Positions 16,766 through 25,800 of a stretch of 54,319 nt of DNA are shown piece after piece. Source of the stretch: Nocardia amamiensis NBRC 102102. Lineage in GTDB: Bacteria > Actinomycetota > Actinomycetes > Mycobacteriales > Mycobacteriaceae. The DNA is taken from NCBI RefSeq assembly GCF_001612745.1, contig NZ_BDBA01000076.1, forward strand, positions 1-54,319, given 5' to 3'. Both the position numbers and the translations under genes were made by a program. How positions within the stretch are numbered: position 1 is the stretch's first letter; each line of letters begins with the position of its first letter. The notes beneath the pieces were generated by a model. The model had not been told where the DNA came from. It did not search any database and saw nothing but the letters and a program-made list of their open reading frames with translations.

Positions 16766-18409
16766 CTACTCGACAGGTGGCAAAGCGGCAGACGGGACCG
16801 AACCGGCAGGCGCGGTACCCATAGGCGGAACCGAACCCGCCGGGGCGATACCGCTGGGCGGAACCGCACCCACAGAGGATGTGGACTCCGCGTGCGGCAG
16901 GGCCACGGGCGGCGCTGATGCAGCAGGCGGAGTCGCGGCGGACGGCGGGTCCGCATCACCAAACGCAGGCACACCGCCAGACGAAGGCACGGCACCAGAC
17001 GAAGGCACACCGGCAGCACTGGGCACACCGGCAGCGTCCGGCACACCCGCAACCTCCGGCACACCCGCAACCTCCGGCACACCTCCTGACGGATGCGCAG
17101 CGTCAGCGCCGGGCGCGCCATCAGCCTGCGCGGTGGACGGAAACGCCTGCGCGCCAGGGGAATCCGGCACCAACTGCAACAGCGTCGTGAAGTCGACCAC
17201 CTGTGCGCCGAGCGTCGGCGTCGCGATGATGACGCCGTTGGTGTAGAGCCGGTAGGTGCCCGCACGTTGCGGAAGGAGCATCTCCGGTCCGAGCGGCGTG
17301 CCGACCGCGCTTGTCGCACCGCCGATCCGGCGGTACTCGGCCTCGATTGCCGATGCGGCGCCGGACGTCTGCGTCTGGGGATCCTCGGGCGGTGCGGTTG
17401 CGAGTAGTTCGTGCGGCGCGGGGCCGACGTCGAAGGTGTAGATGTCCGCGGGTTCACCACCGTCTGGCGCCGCGGAGTATTCCGTGCGCAGAATCCGGCC
17501 GTCGCGCAGCAATACGGTGCCCGCGGTGGCGGCGACGGCGGCGGCCGCCCGCGCATCCTCCCTCGCCGTGCCGGGGTACTCCTGGCAGTCGGTGGTGTCA
17601 CAGGTCTGCGCGTACGAATAACGCTGCTCGGCGAGTGCGTACGAGCGTGCCGCGATCGCCTGTGCCCGCAATGCTTCAGCCCCGCCTTTGTCCGCCCAGT
17701 TTGCCTGCACTTCGGCCGGGACCACGCCGAGCAGATAGTCTTCGACGGCCACCTGGTTGACCGTACGGGGCGCGCCGTCCTCCACGGCGACGCCGAGCGC
17801 ACCGCGATACGCAGGTCCCCCGCACAGCGTGAGATGTTCGGCCGCAGAGCGATTCGGCCGGGCATCGAGTGGGTGGATCCACGGGTCGTCGGTCGCCGCC
17901 TGCCACAGCACCTCACCGTCGCAGCCGATCGTCACGACGACGTTCGCACCGCCGCCGGGCAGCGGCGTCAGATGCGCCACGTGACCGGGTGCCACCTCGC
18001 GGCCCGCCACTCGCAAACCAGCGGCGGCAAAGGCGTCCAGGGACGAGCCGTCCCGCGCCATGAGGCGGACCCGGAGTGCGGTGGGCGCTACGGTGCCGAA
18101 CACCGCGCCGGGGTAGTAGTGCGTGAGGATGCGTTCGGCCGCCCACCCGTTGCGGGCGCTATCGAACGCGCCGACCTGGCTCATACCGCGCCCATGTCCC
18201 GGCCCGGCCACGGTCCGATACTGCGCGTCACCCTGCCAGCCGGACAGCACCAGCACTGCGCCGGTGAGCAGCGCCGCGCCGCCGATCGGCACCGGCCGCA
18301 GCGTCGACCGCATGAGCTCCCGCCGGCCACGCACTGCGCGGGGTTCGGCACCGCGGATGGTTCGCACCACGCATTCGGCCAACCTCCGCGCTGCTGTATT
18401 GCGGTGCAT
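16766..18409 (-). CDS. SpoIID/LytB-domain protein with LGFP-like segment and GVP-repeat tail
   Basis: A 547-residue exported protein. A membrane/signal segment lies at about 41-58. The SpoIID domain (about 70-340) holds VEDYLLGVVPAEVQANW (222-238) and ALRAQAIAARSYAL (246-259); SpoIID proteins are lytic transglycosylases acting on peptidoglycan, though activity here is inferred. One LGFP-like repeat (about 355-405) is followed by a Pro/Ala/Gly-rich tail with six-residue GVPxxA repeats (443-484). ATG at 18409 has GGGAG 7 nt upstream; ATG 33 codons later is an alternative. Divergent from the amidase gene. The catalytic residues were not checked beyond the visible motif. Confidence 0.85.
   Translation of the reverse strand: MHRNTAARRLAECVVRTIRGAEPRAVRGRRELMRSTLRPVPIGGAALLTGAVLVLSGWQGDAQYRTVAGPGHGRGMSQVGAFDSARNGWAAERILTHYYPGAVFGTVAPTALRVRLMARDGSSLDAFAAAGLRVAGREVAPGHVAHLTPLPGGGANVVVTIGCDGEVLWQAATDDPWIHPLDARPNRSAAEHLTLCGGPAYRGALGVAVEDGAPRTVNQVAVEDYLLGVVPAEVQANWADKGGAEALRAQAIAARSYALAEQRYSYAQTCDTTDCQEYPGTAREDARAAAAVAATAGTVLLRDGRILRTEYSAAPDGGEPADIYTFDVGPAPHELLATAPPEDPQTQTSGAASAIEAEYRRIGGATSAVGTPLGPEMLLPQRAGTYRLYTNGVIIATPTLGAQVVDFTTLLQLVPDSPGAQAFPSTAQADGAPGADAAHPSGGVPEVAGVPEVAGVPDAAGVPSAAGVPSSGAVPSSGGVPAFGDADPPSAATPPAASAPPVALPHAESTSSVGAVPPSGIAPAGSVPPMGTAPAGSVPSAALPPVE
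16958..17083 (-). repeat. Coding tandem repeat, GVPxxA units
   Basis: Seven six-residue units in the tail of the SpoIID-like protein: GVPEVA twice, GVPDAA, GVPSAA, GVPSSG, AVPSSG, GVPAFG. The first two are identical at protein level. Probably an extended wall-spanning spacer. Confidence 0.8.
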
Positions 18410-18432
18410 CGCTTCACTCCCAGGGTCTCCGG

Positions 18433-18454
18433 GACCGGTGATTCGATACCGGTC
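18433..18454. promoter_or_regulatory. Inverted repeat in leader of the SpoIID-like gene
   Basis: GACCGGT (18433-18439) and ACCGGTC (18448-18454) with an 8-nt spacer sit 24-45 nt upstream of the start at 18409. The wider divergent region 18410-18619 is AT-rich and also carries two ATTGTG copies near 18536-18551. Possible operator. Confidence 0.35.
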
Positions 18455-18619
18455 GGCATGTCGTCCCCCGCCGCTCACAATCCGAGAGCTACATTCAAGC
18501 AATCATAATTCTCAAGTAGAGGTTTAGACTGTGACAATTGTGGCTATTGTGACCATTGATACATCAGGTAGTAACCCGAATTGCTCATGCTCACTGGTTC
18601 GACCTGATTGGAGACGCTC

Positions 18620-20965
18620 GTGCGGTACCGCAAACCGAAACGTTCTTACGTGCTCCCGGTTGTCACCACCCTCGCGGTAGCGGCGCCGCTCGTCACGCTC
18701 ACACTCGGTGATTCGACCGACTACCAAACCGCCAACGACAGCCAACCGGCCGCAGTACCGGCCCAACTCGCCGAGGTCACGCTCACCAGAGCACCCGACA
18801 TCGTGCTGCCGCTGCGCGAGCTCACCGGACTGGACCTGCCTGATCTGCGCCTTTCCGACCTGCGCATGCTGCCGATTCCGGAATCCATTCCGGTGCCGGA
18901 CGGACTACCGCTACCACCCGGCGTGCGGTTACCCGAACGAATACCCCTACCCGAAATAAATTCCGGCCAAACCTCCGGCCTCGATGTAATCCCAGGTCAG
19001 ACATCCAACAGCCCGAATTCGCCCGCTCCGGTGAATGCCGGAATCGCCCCGGGCAGCGTGCGCTTCATCGCAGACCCCGACCGGCTGCACCCCGGCACCA
19101 CGCCCGACACTCCAGCGTTATCACCCGGCGCACTGACCCCCGAACTGATGAGCCAGGTGGGGGCGCAGGTGAAGGAACTCTCCCGCGACACCCCCTTCAG
19201 CATGGTCGCGCTCACCGCCAAGGAACTGGCGAACACCAAGGCCACCATCCGAGCCCGGCAATCCAACGGCACCTGGGGCCCGTGGTACGAGACCGAACCG
19301 GTCGACACCCACCGTTCTGACCACTCCGGCCCCGGCGCGACCAACGGAACCGAGCCGATCTACGTCGGCAACACGAACGCGGTGCAGGTGCTGGTCACGC
19401 GGAACCAAGCCGCGGCGCCGGAGGTCGAGCCAGTGGCGCAGCCGGGTGCGATCGCGGAGGATCCGGTCCAACAGACCGACCCGCAGCCCGGCGAACCTCC
19501 CGAGGAGACGAACGCGCAGCCCGGCGACCCGGCCGAACAAACCGACCCACACCCCGGCGTCCCCACCCAACAGACCGACCCGCAACCCGGCGACCCGGCC
19601 CAACAGACTGGCCCACACCCCGGCGACCCGGCCCAACAGACCGACCCGCAACCCGGCGACCCCGCCCAACAAACCGACCCCCGCCCAGGCGAGCCTGCGC
19701 AGCCCCGCTCCGACGATGTCGCCCAGCTGATCCCCGACCTGACCGCAGTGCTCATCGATCCCGGCCGCGGCACCATCGACGGTTTACTGCACAACGTGGC
19801 CGCGGCACTGCCCGGCGGCGGGCCTGCCGTCATCACCCGGGCCCAGTGGGGCGCGGACGAATCGATCCGCTGCGACGAACCCACCTACGACGACGGCCTC
19901 GGCGGCGTCACCGTGCACCACACCGCCGGCCGCAATGACTACAGCAAGTCCGAATCGGCCGGGATCGTCCGCGCGATCTACACCTACCACGCGAAAACAT
20001 TGGGCTGGTGCGACATCGGGTACAACGCGCTGGTCGACAAGTACGGCCAGGTCTTCGAAGGACGCTTCGGCGGCCTCGACCGACCGGTGCAGGGCGCGCA
20101 CGCGGGTGGGTTCAACGAGAACACCTCCGGTGTCGCGCTGATGGGCGACTACGAATCCATCCAACCGACGCAGGAGTCGATCGACGCTATCGGCGCTTTC
20201 GTCGGCTGGCGCACCAAGGTCGCCGGGCTGAATCCCAAGGGCTACACCACGATGTATTCCGAGGGGACGCCGTTCACCCCGTATCCCCAGGGTGAGGCCG
20301 TGCGGCTGCCGATCGTCTTCGCACACCGCGATGTCGGCAGCACCAACTGCCCCGGCGACGCCGCGTACGCATTGATGAACCGAATCCGCGACATCGCCGC
20401 AGGCGCGCCGGGCGCCCCCGGCGGATACCACCCGCAGACGCCACCGGGCACCGAGCTCGACGTGGCCGCCCTCGCCGAGTTGACGACCAAGCTCCTGAAC
20501 ATGGTGCACGACAACATCATCGCCAGGCACTGGTCGCAATCCGGCGGACCGAACGGACCGCTCGGCGCCGCGCAGTCGGAGGTACTTCCCGCAGCGCATG
20601 GCCAGCAATACGCGAAGTTCACCAATGGCTACGTCTACACCGTGCCGGACGGCCAAGTCGTCGAAGTGCTCGGCACCATACGGGACCGCTTCCTGCAGCT
20701 CGGGGCCGACACCGGCATCCTCGGGCTCCCGCTGCGCGGCGCCTATCCCGTCCCGGACGGCCTGCGCGCCGACTTCCAGCACGGCTCACTGATCCTCAAC
20801 CAGCTCACCAACATCGTCACCACTATCTTGAAGACTCACAACGACACCCACCGGGAGGAACCGCGCCGAAACAGCCCGGCCGCGGGCCCGGCTCCGGCGA
20901 ACGTCCCGGACCAGGCCGGTGCCGCATCGTCCAGTGGCTCCGAGCACGTTTCCGTCGCAAGGTGA
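18620..20965 (+). CDS. N-acetylmuramoyl-L-alanine amidase (amidase_2/PGRP fold) with LGFP repeats
   Basis: A 781-residue exported peptidoglycan amidase, probably the counterpart of M. tuberculosis Rv3811. Signal segment about 9-30; a Pro-rich region; a middle domain (about 170-265); a tract of 11-residue repeats (283-361); the zinc amidase domain (about 402-595) with HHTAG (433-437), HR at 569-570 and NCPGD (576-580) supplying the zinc ligands; then LGFP-like repeats (about 630-740). It should cut the bond between muramic acid and L-alanine. GTG at 18620 was chosen because GGAG lies 6 nt before it; a TTG at 18608 is open too. Convergent with the HAD gene. Confidence 0.9.
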   Translation: MRYRKPKRSYVLPVVTTLAVAAPLVTLTLGDSTDYQTANDSQPAAVPAQLAEVTLTRAPDIVLPLRELTGLDLPDLRLSDLRMLPIPESIPVPDGLPLPPGVRLPERIPLPEINSGQTSGLDVIPGQTSNSPNSPAPVNAGIAPGSVRFIADPDRLHPGTTPDTPALSPGALTPELMSQVGAQVKELSRDTPFSMVALTAKELANTKATIRARQSNGTWGPWYETEPVDTHRSDHSGPGATNGTEPIYVGNTNAVQVLVTRNQAAAPEVEPVAQPGAIAEDPVQQTDPQPGEPPEETNAQPGDPAEQTDPHPGVPTQQTDPQPGDPAQQTGPHPGDPAQQTDPQPGDPAQQTDPRPGEPAQPRSDDVAQLIPDLTAVLIDPGRGTIDGLLHNVAAALPGGGPAVITRAQWGADESIRCDEPTYDDGLGGVTVHHTAGRNDYSKSESAGIVRAIYTYHAKTLGWCDIGYNALVDKYGQVFEGRFGGLDRPVQGAHAGGFNENTSGVALMGDYESIQPTQESIDAIGAFVGWRTKVAGLNPKGYTTMYSEGTPFTPYPQGEAVRLPIVFAHRDVGSTNCPGDAAYALMNRIRDIAAGAPGAPGGYHPQTPPGTELDVAALAELTTKLLNMVHDNIIARHWSQSGGPNGPLGAAQSEVLPAAHGQQYAKFTNGYVYTVPDGQVVEVLGTIRDRFLQLGADTGILGLPLRGAYPVPDGLRADFQHGSLILNQLTNIVTTILKTHNDTHREEPRRNSPAAGPAPANVPDQAGAASSSGSEHVSVAR
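19466..19702 (+). repeat. Coding tandem repeat of 11 codons in the amidase
   Basis: About seven 33-bp units encode the pattern QQTDPQPGDPA with Gln/Glu, His/Arg and Gly variants (residues 283-361). The last units are nearly identical in DNA, so copy number may vary between strains. It separates the middle domain from the amidase domain. Confidence 0.85.
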
Positions 20966-20987
20966 CTCGGCGCCGCCATTGTCGAAC

Positions 20988-21827
20988 TCAGACCCACCAG
21001 CGTTCGAGAACGCGGGCGACTCCGTCATCGGAGTTGGATTCGGCGATCTCGTCGGCGGCCGCGAGGGCTTCAGGGTGCGCATTGCGCATCGCGACGCCGT
21101 GCCCGGCCATCGTGAGCATGGGGACGTCGTTGGGCATGTCGCCGAACGCGACGATGGCGGCCGCGTCGACGCCGAGACGCTGGGCGACCACCGCGAGACC
21201 CGAGGCTTTGGTGATGCCGGGCGCGGACAGTTCGATGAGGCCGTGCTCGGTCGAGTAGGTGATGTCGGCGCGCTCCCCGATCAGCGGCGCGAGCACCGTG
21301 CGCATATCCGAGCTGCGCGCGCCGGGTAGCCGGATGAGCATCTTGATGGCCGGTGCGTCGACGACTTCCTCGCGGGCGACCGAGGTGTCGTCCGGGTTGA
21401 GCCAGGCGTGCTCGTACTGCGGTGAGCTGACGAATTGCGGCGTCACCGCGTCGTGCGCGCTCTCACCCACCCGTTCCGCCGCGAGCCCGCAGCCGGGCAG
21501 CGCCCGCTCGGCGACATCGGCGAGCCAGGTCAGCGTCGCCACGTCCAACGTCCTGCTGGCCAGTACCCGATCGGACGCGCTGTCGTAGACCACGGCGCCG
21601 TTGCCACACACGCACAGCGGCGCATACCCCAGGCCCTCCACCACCGGCGCGATCCAGCGCGGCGGACGCCCCGTGGCCAGCACAAACGGCACACCGTCCG
21701 CAATCAGCGCGCCCACCGCGGCCTTGGTCCGCGCGGTCACCCGCTCGTCGTGATCGATGAGCGTGCCGTCCACATCGGTGGCGACCATCTTCGGTTTGGG
21801 CAGGTGCAAGGGCCTCACCTCATCCAT
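20988..21827 (-). CDS. HAD-superfamily Cof-like phosphatase
   Basis: A 279-residue cytoplasmic hydrolase of the Cof/YbiV type (HAD subclass IIB); substrates are usually sugar phosphates or cofactors. It shows motif I DVDGTLID with the nucleophilic Asp, motif II ATGRP, a lysine in APAIKM, and motif IV GDMPNDVPML. ATG at 21827 is used; AGGAG lies 12 nt upstream. A GTG three codons later (21818) has slightly better spacing to AGGA. Rv3813c holds the same position after the amidase in M. tuberculosis. Divergent from the ABC importer genes. Confidence 0.85.
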   Translation of the reverse strand: MDEVRPLHLPKPKMVATDVDGTLIDHDERVTARTKAAVGALIADGVPFVLATGRPPRWIAPVVEGLGYAPLCVCGNGAVVYDSASDRVLASRTLDVATLTWLADVAERALPGCGLAAERVGESAHDAVTPQFVSSPQYEHAWLNPDDTSVAREEVVDAPAIKMLIRLPGARSSDMRTVLAPLIGERADITYSTEHGLIELSAPGITKASGLAVVAQRLGVDAAAIVAFGDMPNDVPMLTMAGHGVAMRNAHPEALAAADEIAESNSDDGVARVLERWWV

Positions 21828-21980
21828 CCTGCCGGACGACTCCTGTCGACCGCCCGGTCCGTCGCAGGATCGGGGTCGGACATGCCCGAACGTCACGTGG
21901 CACGCGCGCGGGCAAGCACGTCCTTATGATCGGGGGCTAATACCGACGCTGGCTCGTCCAGCCGAAAGACCAGAGGACTG

Positions 21981-22958
21981 ATGACCGGCTTCCTGCTACG
22001 ACGCGCGCTCAACTATGTCGTGCTGTTGCTGCTGGCTTCGTTCCTGACGTTCAGCCTGGCGTCCCTGACGTTCCGGCCCCTGGACAGTCTCGAACAACGC
22101 AATCCGCGACCGCCGCAGGCAGTGATCGACGCCAAGGCCGAGGAGTTGCACCTCAACGATCCGATTCCGGAGCGATACCTGACCTGGATCAAGGGCATCC
22201 CGCAGGGTGATTTCGGTACCACGTTGGCCGGTCAGCCGGTGAGCGCGGAACTGCCGCGGCGGGTGGCGGTCAGTCTGCGGTTGCTGGTTGTCGGCTCGCT
22301 GGTCGGTACCGTGCTCGGGGTTCTGATCGGCGCGGCGGGAGCGATCCGGCAATACAAATTCAGCGACTACTTCACCACGGTGGTGTCGCTGCTGGTCTTG
22401 AGCACGCCGGTGTTCCTACTCGCGACGTTGCTGAAATACGGTGCGCTGGAGGTAAATTCGGTCAGCGGCGAGCAGATCTTCCTGTACACCGGCGAGACCT
22501 CGGCCACCAGGATCGATGGCTTCTGGGCGCAGCTGCTCGACCGTGTCCAGCACCTGATCCTGCCAACGATGGCCCTGGCACTCGGTGCCATGGCGGGCTA
22601 CAGCCGCTACCAGCGCAACGCGATGCTCGACGTACTGCAGAGCGATTTCATCCGCACCGCCCGCGCCAAGGGCCTCACCCGCAGCAGAGCGCTGTACAAA
22701 CACGGCCTGCGCACCGCCCTGATCCCGATGGCGACGCTGTTCGCCTACAGCCTCGGCGGTTTGATCACGGGAGCGACTTTCACCGAGAAGATCTTCGGCT
22801 GGCACGGTGTCGGCGAATGGCTGGTCGATTCGATCAATGCTCAGGATCTGTACGTAGTGGTGACGGTGACCGCGTTCGCGGGCTTGGTCGTGCTGGTGTC
22901 CGGCCTGCTCTCCGACATCGTGTACGCGATTCTCGACCCCAGGGTGCGTGTGGGATGA
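21981..22958 (+). CDS. Peptide-type ABC transporter permease (DppB/OppB family)
   Basis: A 325-residue inner membrane permease with six helices. The typical N-terminus MTGFLLRRALNYVVLLLLASFLTFSLASL, a large outside loop (about 35-95), and the EAA cytoplasmic loop around DFIRTARAKGLTRSRALYKHGLR are visible. First gene of a six-gene set (permease, permease, double ATPase, two binding lipoproteins, membrane protein). ATG at 21981 follows GAGGACTG. A likely -10 (TTATGAT near 21923) lies in the short divergent promoter region. Substrate class is probably peptides by family; the exact substrate is unknown. Confidence 0.9.
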   Translation: MTGFLLRRALNYVVLLLLASFLTFSLASLTFRPLDSLEQRNPRPPQAVIDAKAEELHLNDPIPERYLTWIKGIPQGDFGTTLAGQPVSAELPRRVAVSLRLLVVGSLVGTVLGVLIGAAGAIRQYKFSDYFTTVVSLLVLSTPVFLLATLLKYGALEVNSVSGEQIFLYTGETSATRIDGFWAQLLDRVQHLILPTMALALGAMAGYSRYQRNAMLDVLQSDFIRTARAKGLTRSRALYKHGLRTALIPMATLFAYSLGGLITGATFTEKIFGWHGVGEWLVDSINAQDLYVVVTVTAFAGLVVLVSGLLSDIVYAILDPRVRVG

Positions 22959-23025
22959 GCGACAGGCCCGTAGGAGGCAGCCCGCGTAACCACGCAGGGC
23001 CCGCGAATCCCACCATGGGGGCAGC

Positions 23026-23946
23026 ATGACCGAAGCCGAAATCATCGTCCAAGGCGCTCCCGAAGTCGCCGCGACCGGACGGCGCAAGCTGGTGCTGCGG
23101 CGCTTCCTGCGCAACAAACCTGCCGTCGCGGGTGGCATTGTGCTGATCTTGCTGTTCGTCGCCAGCTTCGCGCTCCCACCCCTGCTGCCGTACGACTACC
23201 AGCAGCTGGACTACACCGCGCTGCTGCAGCCGCCGAGCCTCGAGCATCCATTCGGCACGACGCAGATCGGTCAGGACGTGCTCGCGCAAACCCTGCGCGG
23301 CCTGCAGAAATCCTTGATCATCGGCCTGTGCGTGGCGTTGTTCTCCACCGCGATCGCGGCGACCGCCGGTTCGCTGGCCGGGCTGCTCGGCGGCTGGACC
23401 GATCGCGCGATCATGTGGCTGGTCGACCTGCTGCTCGTGGTGCCGAGCTTCATCATCATCGCGCTGTTCGCGCCGCGCACCAAGGGCAGCGGATCCATTC
23501 TGCTGCTGATCATCCTGCTGTCCTGCTTCGGCTGGATGATCTCCGCGCGGATCGTGCGCGGCCTGACGCTGAGCCTGCGCGATCGCGAATTCGTCCGCGC
23601 CGCACGGTATATGGGCGCGCCCACCCGGACGGTGATCCTCAGCCACATCATCCCGAACATCGCCTCGATCCTGATCATCGACACCACGCTCACCGTCGGC
23701 TCGGCGATCATGGCCGAAACCGGCCTGAGCTTCTTGGGCTTCGGCGTGCAGCCCCCGGACGTGTCGCTCGGCTCGCTGATCGCGACCGGCACCAAGTCGG
23801 CGCTGACCTATCCGTGGCTGTTCCTGTTCGCGGGTGGTCTGTTGATCACCACCGTGCTGTGCGCGAACCTGGTCGGCGACGGGCTGCGCGACGCGTTCGA
23901 TCCCGGCGCCAAGCGAGCGCGGTCGAAGAAGAAGGCGAAAGCATGA
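23026..23946 (+). CDS. Peptide-type ABC transporter permease (DppC/OppC family)
   Basis: A 306-residue permease, partner of the upstream one. It starts with a polar segment and [19 protein letters not shown] (TM1), has the DppC-type [24 protein letters not shown] loop after TM1, and the EAA motif [23 protein letters not shown]. Ends with a basic [11 protein letters not shown] tail. ATG at 23026 has GGGGG upstream; the 67-nt gap before it holds no other gene. Its stop overlaps the ATPase start as ATGA. Confidence 0.9.
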   Translation: MTEAEIIVQGAPEVAATGRRKLVLRRFLRNKPAVAGGIVLILLFVASFALPPLLPYDYQQLDYTALLQPPSLEHPFGTTQIGQDVLAQTLRGLQKSLIIGLCVALFSTAIAATAGSLAGLLGGWTDRAIMWLVDLLLVVPSFIIIALFAPRTKGSGSILLLIILLSCFGWMISARIVRGLTLSLRDREFVRAARYMGAPTRTVILSHIIPNIASILIIDTTLTVGSAIMAETGLSFLGFGVQPPDVSLGSLIATGTKSALTYPWLFLFAGGLLITTVLCANLVGDGLRDAFDPGAKRARSKKKAKA

Positions 23947-25787
23947 CCCACTCGACCACACCGCTGCTGGAGATCACCGATCTGCACGTCTCCTTCCCGA
24001 GTGAGGAAGGCCGGATCGACGCGGTCCGCGGTGTCACCTACACGGTGTCCGACGGTGAAGTGCTCGCCATCGTCGGCGAATCCGGCTCGGGCAAGTCGGT
24101 GTCGTCGCTGGCGGTGATGGGGCTGCTGCCGGAGCAGGCGCGGATCACTGGCTCCATCCGGTTCCGCGGCCGCGAACTGCTCGGGCTCGGCGACCGGCAA
24201 CTGTCCCAGTTGCGCGGCAGTTCCATCAGCATGGTGTTCCAGGACCCGCTGTCCGCGCTCACCCCGGTCTACCGGGTGGGCGACCAGCTCGCGGAAGCCC
24301 TGCTGGCGCACGGCAAGATGAGCAAGTCCGAGGCCGCGAAACGGGCGGTGGAACTGCTCGACCTGGTCGGCATCCCCGACCCGGAGCTGCGGGCCAAGGC
24401 ATTTCCACATGAGTTCTCCGGCGGCCAGCGCCAGCGTGTGGTCATCGCGATGGCGATCGCCAACGATCCAGCGCTGATCATCTGCGATGAGCCGACCACG
24501 GCGCTCGACGTGACAGTGCAGAAGCAGATCCTCAACCTGTTGCGCAAGGCGCGGGACATCACCGGCGCAGGCGTCATCATGATCACCCACGACATGGGCA
24601 TCGCCGCCACGCTGGCCGACCGCGTCGCCGTGATGTACGCGGGCCGGATCGTCGAGACCGCCGCCACCGCGGAGCTGTTCACCGCGCCGCGAATGCCCTA
24701 CACGGTGGGGTTGCTCGGCTCGATTCCGCGGATGGACGGTCCCCCGCGCCGTCCGCTGATCCCGATCGTCGGTGCGCCGCCCGCCATGCACGCGCTGCCG
24801 CCGGGCTGCACGTTCGCGCCGCGCTGCCCGGTCGCGATCGATGAGTGCCGCGCTGCCGAACCGCCTCTGGAGCCGACCGATCCCGGGCACTCCGCCGCCT
24901 GCATCCGCACCGCCGAGGTGGGCACGGACGCGCTGTTCGAGGCCTACCGCAGCGAGATTTCCGCGCCGGAGGCCGAGGCCGAGGTGGACTCCGAGGTGGT
25001 GCTGCGGGTTTCCGACCTGGTGAAGGTCTTCCCGATTACCTCCGGTGTGGTGCTGCGCCGCCGCAAGGGCGAGATCCGGGCCGTGGACGGCATCAGCTTC
25101 GAGGTGCGGGCCGGACGAACCTTGGCGCTGGTCGGCGAGTCCGGCTCCGGGAAGTCCACCACGCTCACCCAGATCCTCGATCTGGTTCGCCCGCAGGCGG
25201 GCACCATCGAGATCATGGGCAGCGACGTCGCGTCGCTGAGCAGGGCGCGCAGGCGGGAGATCCGCAGGAAGATGCAGATCGTCTTCCAGGACCCCACCGC
25301 CTCGCTGGACCCACGCCTGCCGATCTTCGACGCGCTCGCCGAGCCGCTGCGCGTCGACGGGCGTCCGCGGGCCGAGATCGCCCGGCGGGTACCCCAGTTG
25401 CTCGAGCAGGTCGGGCTGCGCCCGGAACACGCCGATCGCTACCCCGCCGACTTCTCCGGCGGCCAGAAGCAGCGCATCAGCATCGCCCGCGCGCTCGCGC
25501 TGGATCCGGAGTTGCTCGTGCTGGACGAGCCGGTGTCCTCGCTGGACGTCTCGATCCAAGCAGGTGTGCTGAACCTGCTGCGCGATCTGCAGACCGAGCG
25601 CGGGCTGTCCTATCTGTTCGTCTCCCACGACCTCTCGGTGGTCCGGAACCTGGCCCACCACATCGCGGTCATGTATCGGGGCAAGATCGTCGAATATGGC
25701 TCCGCCGAACAGATTTTCGCGGCGCCGGCGCACGAGTACACGCGTGCGCTGATCGATGCCGTGCCGGTACCTGTGGTCAGCCGCTAG
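23943..25787 (+). CDS. Fused double ABC ATPase (DppD-DppF type)
   Basis: A 614-residue protein with two complete nucleotide-binding domains in one chain, replacing the usual two ATPases. Domain 1 (about 8-260): Walker A GESGSGKS, signature SGGQRQR, Walker [14 protein letters not shown]. It is followed by the oligopeptide-transporter C-terminal cysteine segment ([18 protein letters not shown], then HSAACI). Domain 2 (about 345-595): [28 protein letters not shown]. Both sites look intact. Powers import through the two permeases. The start overlaps the permease stop. Confidence 0.92.
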   Translation: MTHSTTPLLEITDLHVSFPSEEGRIDAVRGVTYTVSDGEVLAIVGESGSGKSVSSLAVMGLLPEQARITGSIRFRGRELLGLGDRQLSQLRGSSISMVFQDPLSALTPVYRVGDQLAEALLAHGKMSKSEAAKRAVELLDLVGIPDPELRAKAFPHEFSGGQRQRVVIAMAIANDPALIICDEPTTALDVTVQKQILNLLRKARDITGAGVIMITHDMGIAATLADRVAVMYAGRIVETAATAELFTAPRMPYTVGLLGSIPRMDGPPRRPLIPIVGAPPAMHALPPGCTFAPRCPVAIDECRAAEPPLEPTDPGHSAACIRTAEVGTDALFEAYRSEISAPEAEAEVDSEVVLRVSDLVKVFPITSGVVLRRRKGEIRAVDGISFEVRAGRTLALVGESGSGKSTTLTQILDLVRPQAGTIEIMGSDVASLSRARRREIRRKMQIVFQDPTASLDPRLPIFDALAEPLRVDGRPRAEIARRVPQLLEQVGLRPEHADRYPADFSGGQKQRISIARALALDPELLVLDEPVSSLDVSIQAGVLNLLRDLQTERGLSYLFVSHDLSVVRNLAHHIAVMYRGKIVEYGSAEQIFAAPAHEYTRALIDAVPVPVVSR

Positions 25788-25800
25788 GAAGGACAGCCCG

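Noticed and set aside
18608..18619. TTG start for the amidase
   Set aside because: GGAG overlaps the TTG region and is correctly spaced for the GTG at 18620 instead.
23328..23942. Upstream extension of the double ATPase frame through the DppC permease gene
   Set aside because: The frame is open only as a shadow of the permease; the ATG at 23943 overlaps the permease stop in the usual ATGA form.
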